Shown: piece by piece, positions 44,030 to 51,780 of the stretch | Position numbering within the stretch: position 1 is the stretch's first letter | How the letters are laid out: each line of letters starts with the position of its first letter | The notes under the pieces: generated by a model | What the model saw: the letters and a program-made list of their open reading frames with translations, nothing else | Told to the model about the DNA's origin: nothing | The model's database searches: none | Position numbers and translations under genes: made by a program | From: [Mycobacterium] stephanolepidis | Lineage (GTDB): Bacteria; Actinomycetota; Actinomycetes; Mycobacteriales; Mycobacteriaceae | Assembly (NCBI RefSeq): GCF_002356335.1 | Contig: NZ_AP018165.1 | Coordinates: 992,001-1,056,000, forward strand | DNA length: 64,000 bases | Reading direction: 5' to 3'

Positions 44030-45580
44030 ATGGCGACACTACGGATGCGCAGACCGACGTCTGCACTGTTCTCTCCACTGCGGGCAACCAGCTCATCGGT
44101 ATCGCTGCGCTGGCGCGTGATGCTGCTCGCGATGTCGATGGTGGCGATGGTCGTGGTGCTGATGGCCGTGGCTTCCTACCTGCTGGTGTCCACGGCGTTG
44201 TATCGCGATGTCGACAAGCAGCTCAACGATCGCGCCAACCTGCTCATCGGCAGCGGGCTGCTGTCGGTGGACCCACGTCGCGCCATCGAAGGCACCGCGT
44301 ACTCCGCCGATGTCAACGCCAAGCTGATCTTTCCGGGGCTCATCACGTTCTCGGCGACACAGCAGGGACAGATCATTCCCTATGGCGCTCCCGAGCAGGC
44401 GGTGACCCGTGGCGAGCTGGAGCAGTCGCTGCGCACCGTCAATCATCAACGCGTGCTTGCGCTTAGGCTCGACAATGGCAGCACGCTGATCATGGCGAAA
44501 TCGCTCGACCCCACCGACACGGTGCTGCGGCGACTGGGCTGGGTGTTGCTGATTGTCGGCGGTGTAGGCGTCGCGGTAGCGGCCGCCGCCGGAGCCGTGG
44601 TGGCCGGCACCGGGTTGCGGCCGGTGGCCAGGCTCACCGATGCCGCCGAACGGGTGGCTCGAACCGATGATCTGCGGCCCATCGCCGTCACCGGCAGCGA
44701 CGAATTGGCACGGCTCACAATCAGTTTCAACACCATGTTGCGGGCACTGGCTGAGTCCCGAGACCGCCAGGCGCGCCTGGTGACCGATGCGGGCCACGAG
44801 CTGCGTACCCCGCTGACCTCGTTGCGCACCAATACCGAGCTGCTGATGGCCGCCATGCAACCTGGCGCCCCCCGTCTGCCCGACGAGGAAATGGAAGCGC
44901 TGCAACTCGATGTGATCGCCCAGATCGAGGAATTGTCCACATTGGTGGGCGATTTGGTCGATCTGGCGCGTGGTGACGGTGCCGACATCGTGCATGAACC
45001 GGTAGACCTGGTCGAGGTGGTCGAGGGCACTCTGGAACGAGTTCGTCGCCGCCGCAATGACATCGAATTCGACGTCGCCATGCGGCCGTGGCAGGTCTAC
45101 GGAGACGCGGCGGGACTGTCGCGCGCGGTTCTCAATCTGCTCGACAACGCGGCGAAGTGGAGTCCATCGGGCACCACGGTGTCGGTGCGGCTGGCCCAGG
45201 TGGACGCCGCGCACGCCGAGCTGGTGATCTCCGATCGTGGGCCCGGGATTCCGCCCGCCGAACGGGATCTGGTCTTCGAACGGTTCTACCGGGCCACCCC
45301 GGCCCGGGGAATGCCGGGATCGGGTTTGGGGTTGGCCATCGTGAAGCAAGTTGTGCTCAAACATGGTGGCGCGATCAAGGTCGAGGAGACGGAGCCCGGT
45401 GCGGTGGTCGACGGCAGTCCGGCCCCGGGTACGTCGATGCACGTACTCCTTCCGGGCCGTCCCGGACCCGTCGGCCACCCCGATGGGGGAGACACCGCCG
45501 GGCGCCGGAAGTCTGCGCCAAACACGAGGGAGATCTCAGTGGATTCTCAGTCCGCTCCGGCAGCGTGGCACCCGAGCTAG
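44030..45580 (+). CDS. mprB: Sensor histidine kinase MprB
   Basis: A 516-residue membrane kinase: helix near 35-55, extracytoplasmic sensor (about 56-170), second helix (about 172-195), HAMP (about 196-250), phospho-acceptor DAGHELRTPLTSL (near residue 258), N-box LLDNAAKWSP, G-box DRGPGIP and GSGLGLAIV. It activates MprA. A Pro/Gly-rich C-terminal tail carries an MprA box for the next gene within its coding sequence. Six bases separate it from mprA. Confidence 0.95.
   Translation: MATLRMRRPTSALFSPLRATSSSVSLRWRVMLLAMSMVAMVVVLMAVASYLLVSTALYRDVDKQLNDRANLLIGSGLLSVDPRRAIEGTAYSADVNAKLIFPGLITFSATQQGQIIPYGAPEQAVTRGELEQSLRTVNHQRVLALRLDNGSTLIMAKSLDPTDTVLRRLGWVLLIVGGVGVAVAAAAGAVVAGTGLRPVARLTDAAERVARTDDLRPIAVTGSDELARLTISFNTMLRALAESRDRQARLVTDAGHELRTPLTSLRTNTELLMAAMQPGAPRLPDEEMEALQLDVIAQIEELSTLVGDLVDLARGDGADIVHEPVDLVEVVEGTLERVRRRRNDIEFDVAMRPWQVYGDAAGLSRAVLNLLDNAAKWSPSGTTVSVRLAQVDAAHAELVISDRGPGIPPAERDLVFERFYRATPARGMPGSGLGLAIVKQVVLKHGGAIKVEETEPGAVVDGSPAPGTSMHVLLPGRPGPVGHPDGGDTAGRRKSAPNTREISVDSQSAPAAWHPS
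45533..45551 (+). promoter_or_regulatory. MprA-box-like repeats upstream of pepD
   Basis: ATCTCAGT and TTCTCAGT are separated by GGA, one base more than the mprA copy. They lie inside the mprB 3' end, 71-89 bp before pepD, consistent with separate MprA control of pepD. Confidence 0.6.
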
Positions 45581-45621
45581 TCGATCGTGAACGCCTATGA
45601 AGAACGGGTGAGGAAGTACCT

Positions 45622-46923
45622 ATGACCAACGACCCCCACGGCAATTGGGCCTACCGGCCGGCCGGTCACTACTCCGGGCAACAAGCGCCGACTCATCATG
45701 CTCAGTCCGGTCACCATTACCAGGGGCAGGCATACGGATACTCGCCGCAGCAGCCGCCGAACCAGCAGCGTCCCTCCCAGCCGCAGAATCAGGGGCCTCG
45801 AGGGAAGCGCAGCGGCGGGCTCGTGGTGGGTGCGACCGTCCTGGCTCTGGTCTCCGGTGGGTTGGGCGGAACCGTCGGTGCCGTCGTCGCCGACCGTCAA
45901 CACAGGGCGCCAGTCGTCACCAGCGCCAGCACCGGTCTGACCCCCATCGCTCCGGGCCGTCAGCCCGCTGCGCAACAGGTGTCCGCGCTGCCCGCGGGAT
46001 CGGTGGAACAGGTTGCGGCCAAGGTGCTTCCGAGTGTCGTCAAGCTCGAAACGATCATGGGTCGTTCCAGTGAAGAGGGGTCGGGCGTCATCCTCTCGGC
46101 CGACGGTTTGGTGCTTACCAACGCGCACGTCGTTCAGGCGGCGGGCGAACCCGGTGCCAAGACCACCGCCACCATCGCGGGCGGTAAGAACTCGCCCTTC
46201 ACCGTGGTGGGGATCGATCCCGCCACCGACATCGCCGTGATCCGAATCACCGGCGCCTCGGGCCTGACGCCTGTCGCACTCGGCTCCTCCGCGAATCTTG
46301 TTGTGGGGCAGTCGGTTGTCGCGATCGGCTCTCCGTTGGGTCTGGACGGCACGGTGACCACGGGCATCGTCAGCTCGCTGAACCGGCCGGTGTTCACCGC
46401 GGGACAGGCGGGTAACCAGGACACCGTGCTGGACGCCATCCAGACAGATGCCGCCATCAACCCGGGTAACTCCGGTGGTGCGCTGGTCAACCTGAACGGC
46501 GAGCTGGTGGGCATCAACTCCGCCATCGCGACCATGGGTGGAGATTCCAGCGGCGAGACGCAGGGTGGATCCATCGGCCTGGGCTTTGCGATTCCGGTCG
46601 ACCAAGCCAAGCGGGTCGCCGATCAACTGATCGCCAACGGCCATGCCACCCACGCTTCCCTGGGAGTTCGGGTCGGCAATGAGAAGGAGATCCAGGGCGC
46701 CAAGATCGTCGAGGTGGTTGCCGGTGGTGCCGCCGAGAAGGCCGGAGTGCCCAACGGGTCGGTGGTCACGAAGGTGGACAACCGCCCGGTGAACAGCGCC
46801 GACGGACTCGTGGCCGCGGTGCGTTCCAAGGCGCCGGGAGACAAGGTGACGTTGACGTACACCGACGGCAACGGCGGACCGGAGAAGACTGTGGATGTGA
46901 CATTGGGTGAGGTCGCCCGATGA
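45622..46923 (+). CDS. pepD: HtrA-like serine protease PepD
   Basis: A 433-residue protease: Gln/Pro/Tyr-rich cytoplasmic N-terminus (1-65), one membrane helix (about 70-92), trypsin-like domain with catalytic His (LTNAHVV), Asp (ATDIAVI) and Ser (INPGNSGGAL), and a PDZ domain (from about 340). It works in the periplasmic space in protein quality control and modulates MprAB signalling. Its stop overlaps the moaB2 start in ATGA. Confidence 0.95.
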   Translation: MTNDPHGNWAYRPAGHYSGQQAPTHHAQSGHHYQGQAYGYSPQQPPNQQRPSQPQNQGPRGKRSGGLVVGATVLALVSGGLGGTVGAVVADRQHRAPVVTSASTGLTPIAPGRQPAAQQVSALPAGSVEQVAAKVLPSVVKLETIMGRSSEEGSGVILSADGLVLTNAHVVQAAGEPGAKTTATIAGGKNSPFTVVGIDPATDIAVIRITGASGLTPVALGSSANLVVGQSVVAIGSPLGLDGTVTTGIVSSLNRPVFTAGQAGNQDTVLDAIQTDAAINPGNSGGALVNLNGELVGINSAIATMGGDSSGETQGGSIGLGFAIPVDQAKRVADQLIANGHATHASLGVRVGNEKEIQGAKIVEVVAGGAAEKAGVPNGSVVTKVDNRPVNSADGLVAAVRSKAPGDKVTLTYTDGNGGPEKTVDVTLGEVAR

Positions 46924-47456
46924 CTCAGATGTCCCTGCGAGCCGTTACGGTTGCTTCCATGACAGAGCTTGAGGTGCTACCGGTGGGGCGATCTCTGGTC
47001 GTCATCGTCAACGACAGAACGGCCCACGGCGACCAGGACACCAGTGGTCCGCTGGTCACCGAGTTGCTTTCGGAGGCCGGAATCGTGGTCGACGGTGTGG
47101 TGGCGGTCGAGGGAGATCTGACGGAGATTCAGAACGCGGTCAACACCGCGGTCATCGGCGGTGTGGATCTCGTGGTGACCGTGGGTGGCACCGGCGTCAC
47201 CCCGCGCGACGTCACCCCAGAGGCCACTCAGCCATTACTCGACCGTGAGCTGCTCGGCATCGCCGAGGCCATCCGGTCATCGGGGCTTGCGGCGGGTGTC
47301 ACCGAGGCCGGTCTGTCACGCGGAGTGGCGGGTATTTCGGGAAGCACGCTGGTGGTCAACATCGCGGGAACGCGTGCTGCGGTGCGCGATGGAATGGCCA
47401 CGGTGACACCGATGGCGATTCAGATCATCGAGCAGCTATCGAGTCTGGAGATCTGA
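46920..47456 (+). CDS. moaB2: MoaB/MogA-family molybdopterin protein
   Basis: A 178-residue protein of the MoaB/Mog fold with the GGTGVTPRD substrate-binding loop (near residue 95) and the TPEAT motif. It would adenylylate molybdopterin, though several MoaB2 proteins may have other roles. ATG 46920 overlaps pepD; a second ATG at 46959 would give 165 residues, closer to family length. Linked with pepD by coupling rather than with moa genes. Confidence 0.88.
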   Translation: MTQMSLRAVTVASMTELEVLPVGRSLVVIVNDRTAHGDQDTSGPLVTELLSEAGIVVDGVVAVEGDLTEIQNAVNTAVIGGVDLVVTVGGTGVTPRDVTPEATQPLLDRELLGIAEAIRSSGLAAGVTEAGLSRGVAGISGSTLVVNIAGTRAAVRDGMATVTPMAIQIIEQLSSLEI

Positions 47457-47460
47457 TCGG

Positions 47461-47664
47461 GTGCCGACCCCCGAGGGCCCTGATTGTGACCTTCGCCACA
47501 AAAATGGTGAAGGGGGAACAAGTGTCAGCAATGCGGACATCGACAGGATCTTCGGCCAGGCGATGCCGTCTTTGGGTCCAGATGAACGCGATGTGAACGA
47601 TTCGCGCGGCGTGCACGAAAGTGATCGGTGGTTGCGCGATAACGTGCCGCCCCATCACGGCTAA
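47461..47664 (+). CDS. Small conserved mycobacterial protein
   Basis: A 67-residue reading frame starting with GTG, with GGAG 10 bp before it. The C-terminal half, DIDRIFGQAMPSL...DERD...SDRWLRDNVPPHHG, has a non-random pattern that I recall from other mycobacterial small proteins at the end of moaB2. No signal or membrane segment. It begins 4 bp after moaB2, so is probably translated from the same message. Function unknown; an alternative frame with a good ribosome site at 47522 was rejected. Confidence 0.5.
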   Translation: MPTPEGPDCDLRHKNGEGGTSVSNADIDRIFGQAMPSLGPDERDVNDSRGVHESDRWLRDNVPPHHG

Positions 47665-47967
47665 GGAATTCCCGCATATCGGACGCGTAAATCCGCCAGG
47701 TCGCGAAGCCTGGATACCCATTCGGGGTGTCCGTTCCCCCGTGATGCCTCGGCGTTTCCCAGCAAATTGCTCGTTCACCCAATTGTTAACCCGGGGATGT
47801 CTTGGGTTCGGCTAACTCCGGCTTCACATACGTGCCAAGAGTTGGGTGAGTCCACCGCGAACAGAACTCACGTTCAGATTGCCGCGTGGACACCGTGCCG
47901 ATATCGTCCTTCTGTCCGTCGCTTAGGAATTTCTCATGTTCGCCATGAGTGGACTGATAGGAACAGA
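47665..47967 (+). other. Upstream region of the first porin gene
   Basis: About 303 bp, moderately AT-rich near the start of the gene, with an inverted repeat AACCC-N11-GGGTT (about 47790-47812). The ribosome site GGAACAG is 3 bp before the ATG. I see no other gene; a long leader or control by several factors is possible. Confidence 0.5.
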
Positions 47968-48639
47968 ATGAAGCTGTTGAGCAAGGTGTCGGGCTGGGCC
48001 CGCCACGGTCTGTTGGCGGTTGGCGCCCTAGTCATGACTCTTGTTGCTCTCTTTACGACGGCGGCGACGGCGCATGCGGGTTTGGATGATGAGCTGACGC
48101 TGGTTGATGGCAAGGGGCGGATACTGCGGATTCAGCAGTGGGACACGTTCTTGAACGGCGTGTTTCCGTTGGACCGCAACCGCCTCACCCGTGAGTGGTT
48201 TCATTCGGGCCGCGCGGTCTACGAGGTGACGGGACCGGGCGCCGACGCGTTCGAGGGCACCCTGGAGCTGGGTTATCAGGTGGGTTACCCGTGGTCGCTG
48301 GGTGTGGGTTTGAACTTCAACTACACAACCCCCAATACGTCGATTCTTTACGGTATTCCGAACGCCTTCGGCGGCAGCCCGGAAGCCTCCTACATTCAGA
48401 CCACGAACCTGCTGCCTTCGGCGGGTATCAACGTCGACTTGGGCAACGGCCCCGGCATCCAGGAAGTCGCCACCTTCTCTGTTGCGATCGCCGGCCCCAA
48501 GGGTGCCGTTGCGGTCAGTAACGCCCACGGCACGGTGACCGGTGCGGCCGGTGGTGTGCTGCTGCGTCCCTACGCTCGGTTGATCAGTAGCGCCGGTGAC
48601 AGTGTCACCACGTACGGCGAAACCTGGGACATGAAGTAA
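47968..48639 (+). CDS. MspA-family porin, copy 1
   Basis: An outer-membrane octameric porin precursor, 223 residues: a signal peptide (1-37, cleavage after AHA) and 186 mature residues starting GLDDELTLVDGKGRILRI. Conserved MspA segments are present (WDTFLNGVFPLDRNRLTREW; VSNAHGTVTGAAGGVLLRP). The loop that in MspA contains the aspartate-rich constriction (DDGD) reads SILYGIPNAF, so the pore mouth is less acidic. Copy 2 lies 222 bp downstream and shares nearly the whole mature domain. The abscessus-chelonae group carries such a tandem pair. Confidence 0.92.
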   Translation: MKLLSKVSGWARHGLLAVGALVMTLVALFTTAATAHAGLDDELTLVDGKGRILRIQQWDTFLNGVFPLDRNRLTREWFHSGRAVYEVTGPGADAFEGTLELGYQVGYPWSLGVGLNFNYTTPNTSILYGIPNAFGGSPEASYIQTTNLLPSAGINVDLGNGPGIQEVATFSVAIAGPKGAVAVSNAHGTVTGAAGGVLLRPYARLISSAGDSVTTYGETWDMK

Positions 48640-48644
48640 TTGCC
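48071..48644 (+). repeat. 574-bp direct repeat, unit 1 (porin mature domain)
   Basis: Matches 48965-49538 at an offset of 894 bp. It starts at the codons for the signal peptidase site and ends four to five bases after the stop. Differences are few, concentrated in the first 320 bases; the last 260 look identical. Confidence 0.9.
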
Positions 48645-48861
48645 ATCACTTAATAGGAATGCCGCCGCCGGACGCTGCGCAGTTAAGAACGGCGCGTAAT
48701 TACAGAATCTGTGTATCGGCTGTGAGTTAGCTTGCCGGAAACATTCGGGAAACTCGCAGGGATGATTTGGCCGTTACGTTTGGCCCGCTTGGGCAACAAT
48801 GTGGTCCTGGCGAAATAGGCATTGTCCAGGCGTGTATCCGCCCGAGTATTGAGGGAGCTAA

Positions 48862-49533
48862 ATGAGAACAGGTGGCATCTGGCAGGTCATGCACAACACC
48901 CTCATGCGATTGATTCTCGCGGTGGCTGGCGTGGTGGGGCTGGCAGTAATCGGGACGGCGCCCGCGCATGCGGGTTTGGATGATGAGCTGACGCTGGTTG
49001 ATGGCAAGGGGCGGATACTGCGGATTCAGCAGTGGGACACGTTCTTGAACGGTGTGTTTCCGTTGGACCGCAACCGCCTCACCCGTGAGTGGTTTCATTC
49101 GGGCCGTGCGGCCTATGAGGTGACGGGTGCAGGTTCTGACGCGTTCGAGGGGACCCTGGAGCTGGGTTATCAGGTGGGTTACCCGTGGTCGCTGGGTGTG
49201 GGTTTGAACTTCAACTACACAACCCCCAATACGTCGATTCTTTACGGTATTCCGAACGCCTTCGGCGGTGGCCCTGAGGCTTCGTACATTCAGACCACGA
49301 ACCTGCTGCCTTCGGCGGGTATCAACGTCGACTTGGGCAACGGCCCCGGCATCCAGGAAGTCGCCACCTTCTCTGTTGCGATCGCCGGCCCCAAGGGTGC
49401 CGTTGCGGTCAGTAACGCCCACGGCACGGTGACCGGTGCGGCCGGTGGTGTGCTGCTGCGTCCCTACGCTCGGTTGATCAGTAGCGCCGGTGACAGTGTC
49501 ACCACGTACGGCGAAACCTGGGACATGAAGTAA
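48862..49533 (+). CDS. MspA-family porin, copy 2
   Basis: A second 223-residue porin precursor. The signal peptide (1-37, MRTGGIWQVMHNTLMRLILA...) is unrelated to that of copy 1, while the mature part differs at only about five residues (for example AYEVTGAGSDAF versus VYEVTGPGADAF, and GGGPEA versus GGSPEA). Mature length and motifs are the same, including the missing DDGD constriction. The two could assemble together. GGGAG is upstream at about 48850. Confidence 0.92.
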   Translation: MRTGGIWQVMHNTLMRLILAVAGVVGLAVIGTAPAHAGLDDELTLVDGKGRILRIQQWDTFLNGVFPLDRNRLTREWFHSGRAAYEVTGAGSDAFEGTLELGYQVGYPWSLGVGLNFNYTTPNTSILYGIPNAFGGGPEASYIQTTNLLPSAGINVDLGNGPGIQEVATFSVAIAGPKGAVAVSNAHGTVTGAAGGVLLRPYARLISSAGDSVTTYGETWDMK

Positions 49534-49538
49534 TTGCC
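48965..49538 (+). repeat. 574-bp direct repeat, unit 2 (porin mature domain)
   Basis: Partner of 48071-48644. The exact coincidence of the left border with the signal peptidase site and of the right border with the stop codon suggests a domain-level gene conversion or a duplication with replacement of the upstream part. Confidence 0.9.
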
Positions 49539-49560
49539 CAGGCGGGCCGGGCAGAAGAAG

Positions 49561-49956
49561 TTAGGACGCCTTCTTCTGCTCGGCCAGCAGGTCACGGATC
49601 TCGACGAGCAGCTCCGCCTCGGTCTGGGCGGCAGGGTCTTCGCCCGACTTGGCCAAACGCTCCTTGATCGTGTTGTACGGCAGCACCACCAGGAAGTACA
49701 CGACCGCCGCGATCAGGATGAAGTTGATGGTGGCGGTGATCAGGACGTTGAAGTCCAGATATTGGCCGCCGCCAATCCCAACCTTGAGCGCAGGGTGATC
49801 CGAATCGGGGCCGGTACCTATCCGGTTGATCAGCGGCTGAATGACGGCGTCGCTGAACTTGGTGACCAACGCGGTGAAGGCCGCGCCGATGACCACAGCG
49901 ACCGCGAGGTCAATGACGTTGCCGCGCAGCAGAAAATCTCTGAATCCCTTGAGCAT
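49561..49956 (-). CDS. mscL: Large-conductance mechanosensitive channel
   Basis: A 131-residue pentameric channel with amphipathic N-helix ([20 protein letters not shown]), TM1 with the gate ([14 protein letters not shown]), a periplasmic loop (about 47-68), TM2 (about 69-95) and a charged cytoplasmic helix. It releases solutes at hypo-osmotic shock. Slightly shorter than M. tuberculosis MscL at the C-terminus. It is convergent with the second porin. Confidence 0.96.
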   Translation of the reverse strand: MLKGFRDFLLRGNVIDLAVAVVIGAAFTALVTKFSDAVIQPLINRIGTGPDSDHPALKVGIGGGQYLDFNVLITATINFILIAAVVYFLVVLPYNTIKERLAKSGEDPAAQTEAELLVEIRDLLAEQKKAS

Positions 49957-49965
49957 GGTCTGACA

Positions 49966-50640
49966 CTAACGCAAGGTCAGCGTTATCGCTTGTACTAACG
50001 CGGTTGCGGCGACACGATTTGCCTGCTGCGGCGGCAATGCGACCATTACCACCCGCTGCGTCCCAATGCCTTTGGTTGATGGCTTCGGCGACACCAGCAC
50101 CACCACTGCGCCGGTGGCCAGCACGGCGGGTTCGGGCGGCGCGGTGTCCGATGCGCCAGGTCCGTGCTCGGTCACGGTGAGGATGTCGACGATATCTCCG
50201 GTGCGGATCATGTCGACGGTGGCGGCGTCGCCCAGTGGCACCGGGACGATGCGCGCATCCTTACCGGCGGCCGACTCGGCCAATCGCGGGCTCAGCACGC
50301 GTAAATCGGTGAGCATTTCCCCTCGCCGAACCGGTCCGGCGAGCGTCGCACCCACGATGGTTGACGCGTTGGTGCTGACCCCGTCGGGAAGGATTGTCGA
50401 GGAGCGCTTTTCGAGTCGTACATCATCGCCTGTCAGGATCGTGCCGGGATGCAGGTCATGGACGGCGACCATCACCTCGATGCGATCGTTGGCCGGGTCG
50501 GGGCGAAATGCCAGCACGGCCGCGAACAGCACCAGGATCGCGGCCGCGATTCGCCGGGCCAATGCTGATCGTGCCCAATCGGGGTGAAGTGCTGCCGATA
50601 CGCGCTGCAGCGCAGTGGGATCGAGGGGCGAACGGGCCAT
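49966..50640 (-). CDS. SAF-domain (CpaB/RcpC-like) protein, Rv0990c position
   Basis: A 224-residue protein with a membrane helix near residues 28-45 and an SAF domain (about 52-110: VMVAVHDLHPGTILTGDDV ... VGATLAGPVRRGEML). This domain occurs in Flp-pilus assembly protein CpaB and in sugar-acid dehydratases. It precedes mscL on the same strand and follows ruc. No other pilus genes are here, so its role is unknown. The Rv0990c gene is in the same place in M. tuberculosis. Confidence 0.7.
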   Translation of the reverse strand: MARSPLDPTALQRVSAALHPDWARSALARRIAAAILVLFAAVLAFRPDPANDRIEVMVAVHDLHPGTILTGDDVRLEKRSSTILPDGVSTNASTIVGATLAGPVRRGEMLTDLRVLSPRLAESAAGKDARIVPVPLGDAATVDMIRTGDIVDILTVTEHGPGASDTAPPEPAVLATGAVVVLVSPKPSTKGIGTQRVVMVALPPQQANRVAATALVQAITLTLR

Positions 50641-50704
50641 GCCCTCACGCTAGGACGGCACGCATCCCCACGTCAGTAGGCGGCGTGCCGCTGTGGATAA
50701 CTCG

Positions 50705-51031
50705 TCAGCCGGCGGCAGCGGACGCGGTGGCGGTGGATGTCGAGCTGGAGGAACTCGAGGTGCTCGACGTCGATGAGCTGCTCGCCGAGGACTCGGAGGA
50801 CTTGGATTCACTCTTGCCGCCGGAATCGCTCTTCGAGGCGGCGTCCACGCTGCCCGAGCGGCTATCGGTGCGGTAGAAGCCGCTGCCCTTGAACACGATG
50901 CCCACCGAGTTGAACAGCTTGCGCAGCTTGCCAGAGCACTTCTGACACACGGTCAGCGCATCGTCAGTGAACGCCTGGACGATGTCGAACTTGTCGCCGC
51001 AGTCGGCACACGCATAGGAATAGGTGGGCAT
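50705..51031 (-). CDS. ruc: FmdB-type zinc-ribbon protein, redox-regulated chaperone Ruc
   Basis: A 108-residue protein with an N-terminal zinc ribbon (ACADCGDKF and VCQKCSGKL) and a disordered Ser/Thr/Ala-rich C-terminal tail. It corresponds to M. tuberculosis Rv0991c, described as a redox-regulated chaperone that cooperates with DnaK. GGAGG precedes the ATG. A perfect CIRCE element lies upstream, so HrcA heat-shock control is expected. Confidence 0.85.
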   Translation of the reverse strand: MPTYSYACADCGDKFDIVQAFTDDALTVCQKCSGKLRKLFNSVGIVFKGSGFYRTDSRSGSVDAASKSDSGGKSESKSSESSASSSSTSSTSSSSSSTSTATASAAAG

Positions 51032-51069
51032 GAGGGGTCCTCCAGGAACTGGCAAGCCATGAAACGCCA

Positions 51070-51096
51070 CTAGCACTCTACCGGTTGGAGTGCTAG
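51070..51096. promoter_or_regulatory. CIRCE element (HrcA operator)
   Basis: CTAGCACTC and GAGTGCTAG are perfect 9-bp arms separated by nine bases, the CIRCE consensus. It is 39 bp upstream of ruc and about 26 bp from the end of the 5-FTHF cyclo-ligase gene. Confidence 0.92.
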
Positions 51097-51121
51097 GTCC
51101 GCCACTGGGCGACCTGGGGAT

Positions 51122-51682
51122 TCAGGCGAGTGTGACCAATCCGTCTGCGGTCAGCGCCTGGGTCACCGGCACATCGTGCGGACCGGCTGGAATGTCCTCG
51201 AGTATCTCGCCGACATACAGGGGTGCGATCAACGCCACCGAGGGTGCGGCGAACCTCAGTGATCGGTCATAAAAGCCCGCGCCACGTCCTAACCGGTTTC
51301 CCCGCCTGTCCACCGCGAGTGTCGGGATGAACACCAGCTCGGCGTCGGCAAGGGCGGCCGGACCGAACACCGGCGGCGCCGGTTCCCGCAGCCCGAAGGG
51401 TGCGTCCATCAGCTCTCCGGGGCGGTACCGACCCCAGCTCAACGCTGTGGGCGTGCCAGTCTCGTCATGACGTGCGACGGGCAGGAGAACCTGGACACCG
51501 CGGGTGGCCAGGGCGTCGAGCATCTCCACCGTCCCGGGCTCGGATCCCACCGGTAGGTAGGCGGCGACCACCGAAAGTCCCGAAGTCGCGGTTGCGACAT
51601 GCGCGGCGAGCGCGGCGTTCTGTTTTTCGCGATCGGTGCGCGACATCGCCCGTCGTGCCTGCACAATCTGTTGCCGCAGCAC
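51122..51682 (-). CDS. 5-formyltetrahydrofolate cyclo-ligase
   Basis: A 186-residue enzyme converting 5-formyl-THF to 5,10-methenyl-THF with ATP. Motifs include the LPVARHDETGTPTALSWGRY middle and NRLGRGAGFYDRSL near the C-terminus, the ATP/Mg loop. It is upstream of ruc on the same strand and divergent from galU. The CIRCE element lies between this gene and ruc, so heat-shock control would act on ruc and not on this gene. Confidence 0.9.
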   Translation of the reverse strand: MLRQQIVQARRAMSRTDREKQNAALAAHVATATSGLSVVAAYLPVGSEPGTVEMLDALATRGVQVLLPVARHDETGTPTALSWGRYRPGELMDAPFGLREPAPPVFGPAALADAELVFIPTLAVDRRGNRLGRGAGFYDRSLRFAAPSVALIAPLYVGEILEDIPAGPHDVPVTQALTADGLVTLA

Positions 51683-51780
51683 GTCCTTGATGTTCTCTGG
51701 GGTGTTCTGGGGAGAGCCGATTCCGTGACGGTACCGCCTTACCCACGCAATCCCGTGGTCAGTGGTTAGGGTGAGTGGCT

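Noticed and set aside
44093..45478. 461-codon open frame antisense to mprB
   Set aside because: Shadow of mprB; His/Gln-rich and lacking any domain.
47522..47596. Alternative short basic peptide (GTG start after a GGGGGA ribosome-site-like run)
   Set aside because: Different frame from the more protein-like 67-codon gene; Arg/Ser-rich and not peptide-like in pattern.
48071..49538. CRISPR or transposon interpretation of the repeated sequence
   Set aside because: The repeats are two 574-bp coding copies of porin, not short spaced repeats, and no transposase is present.
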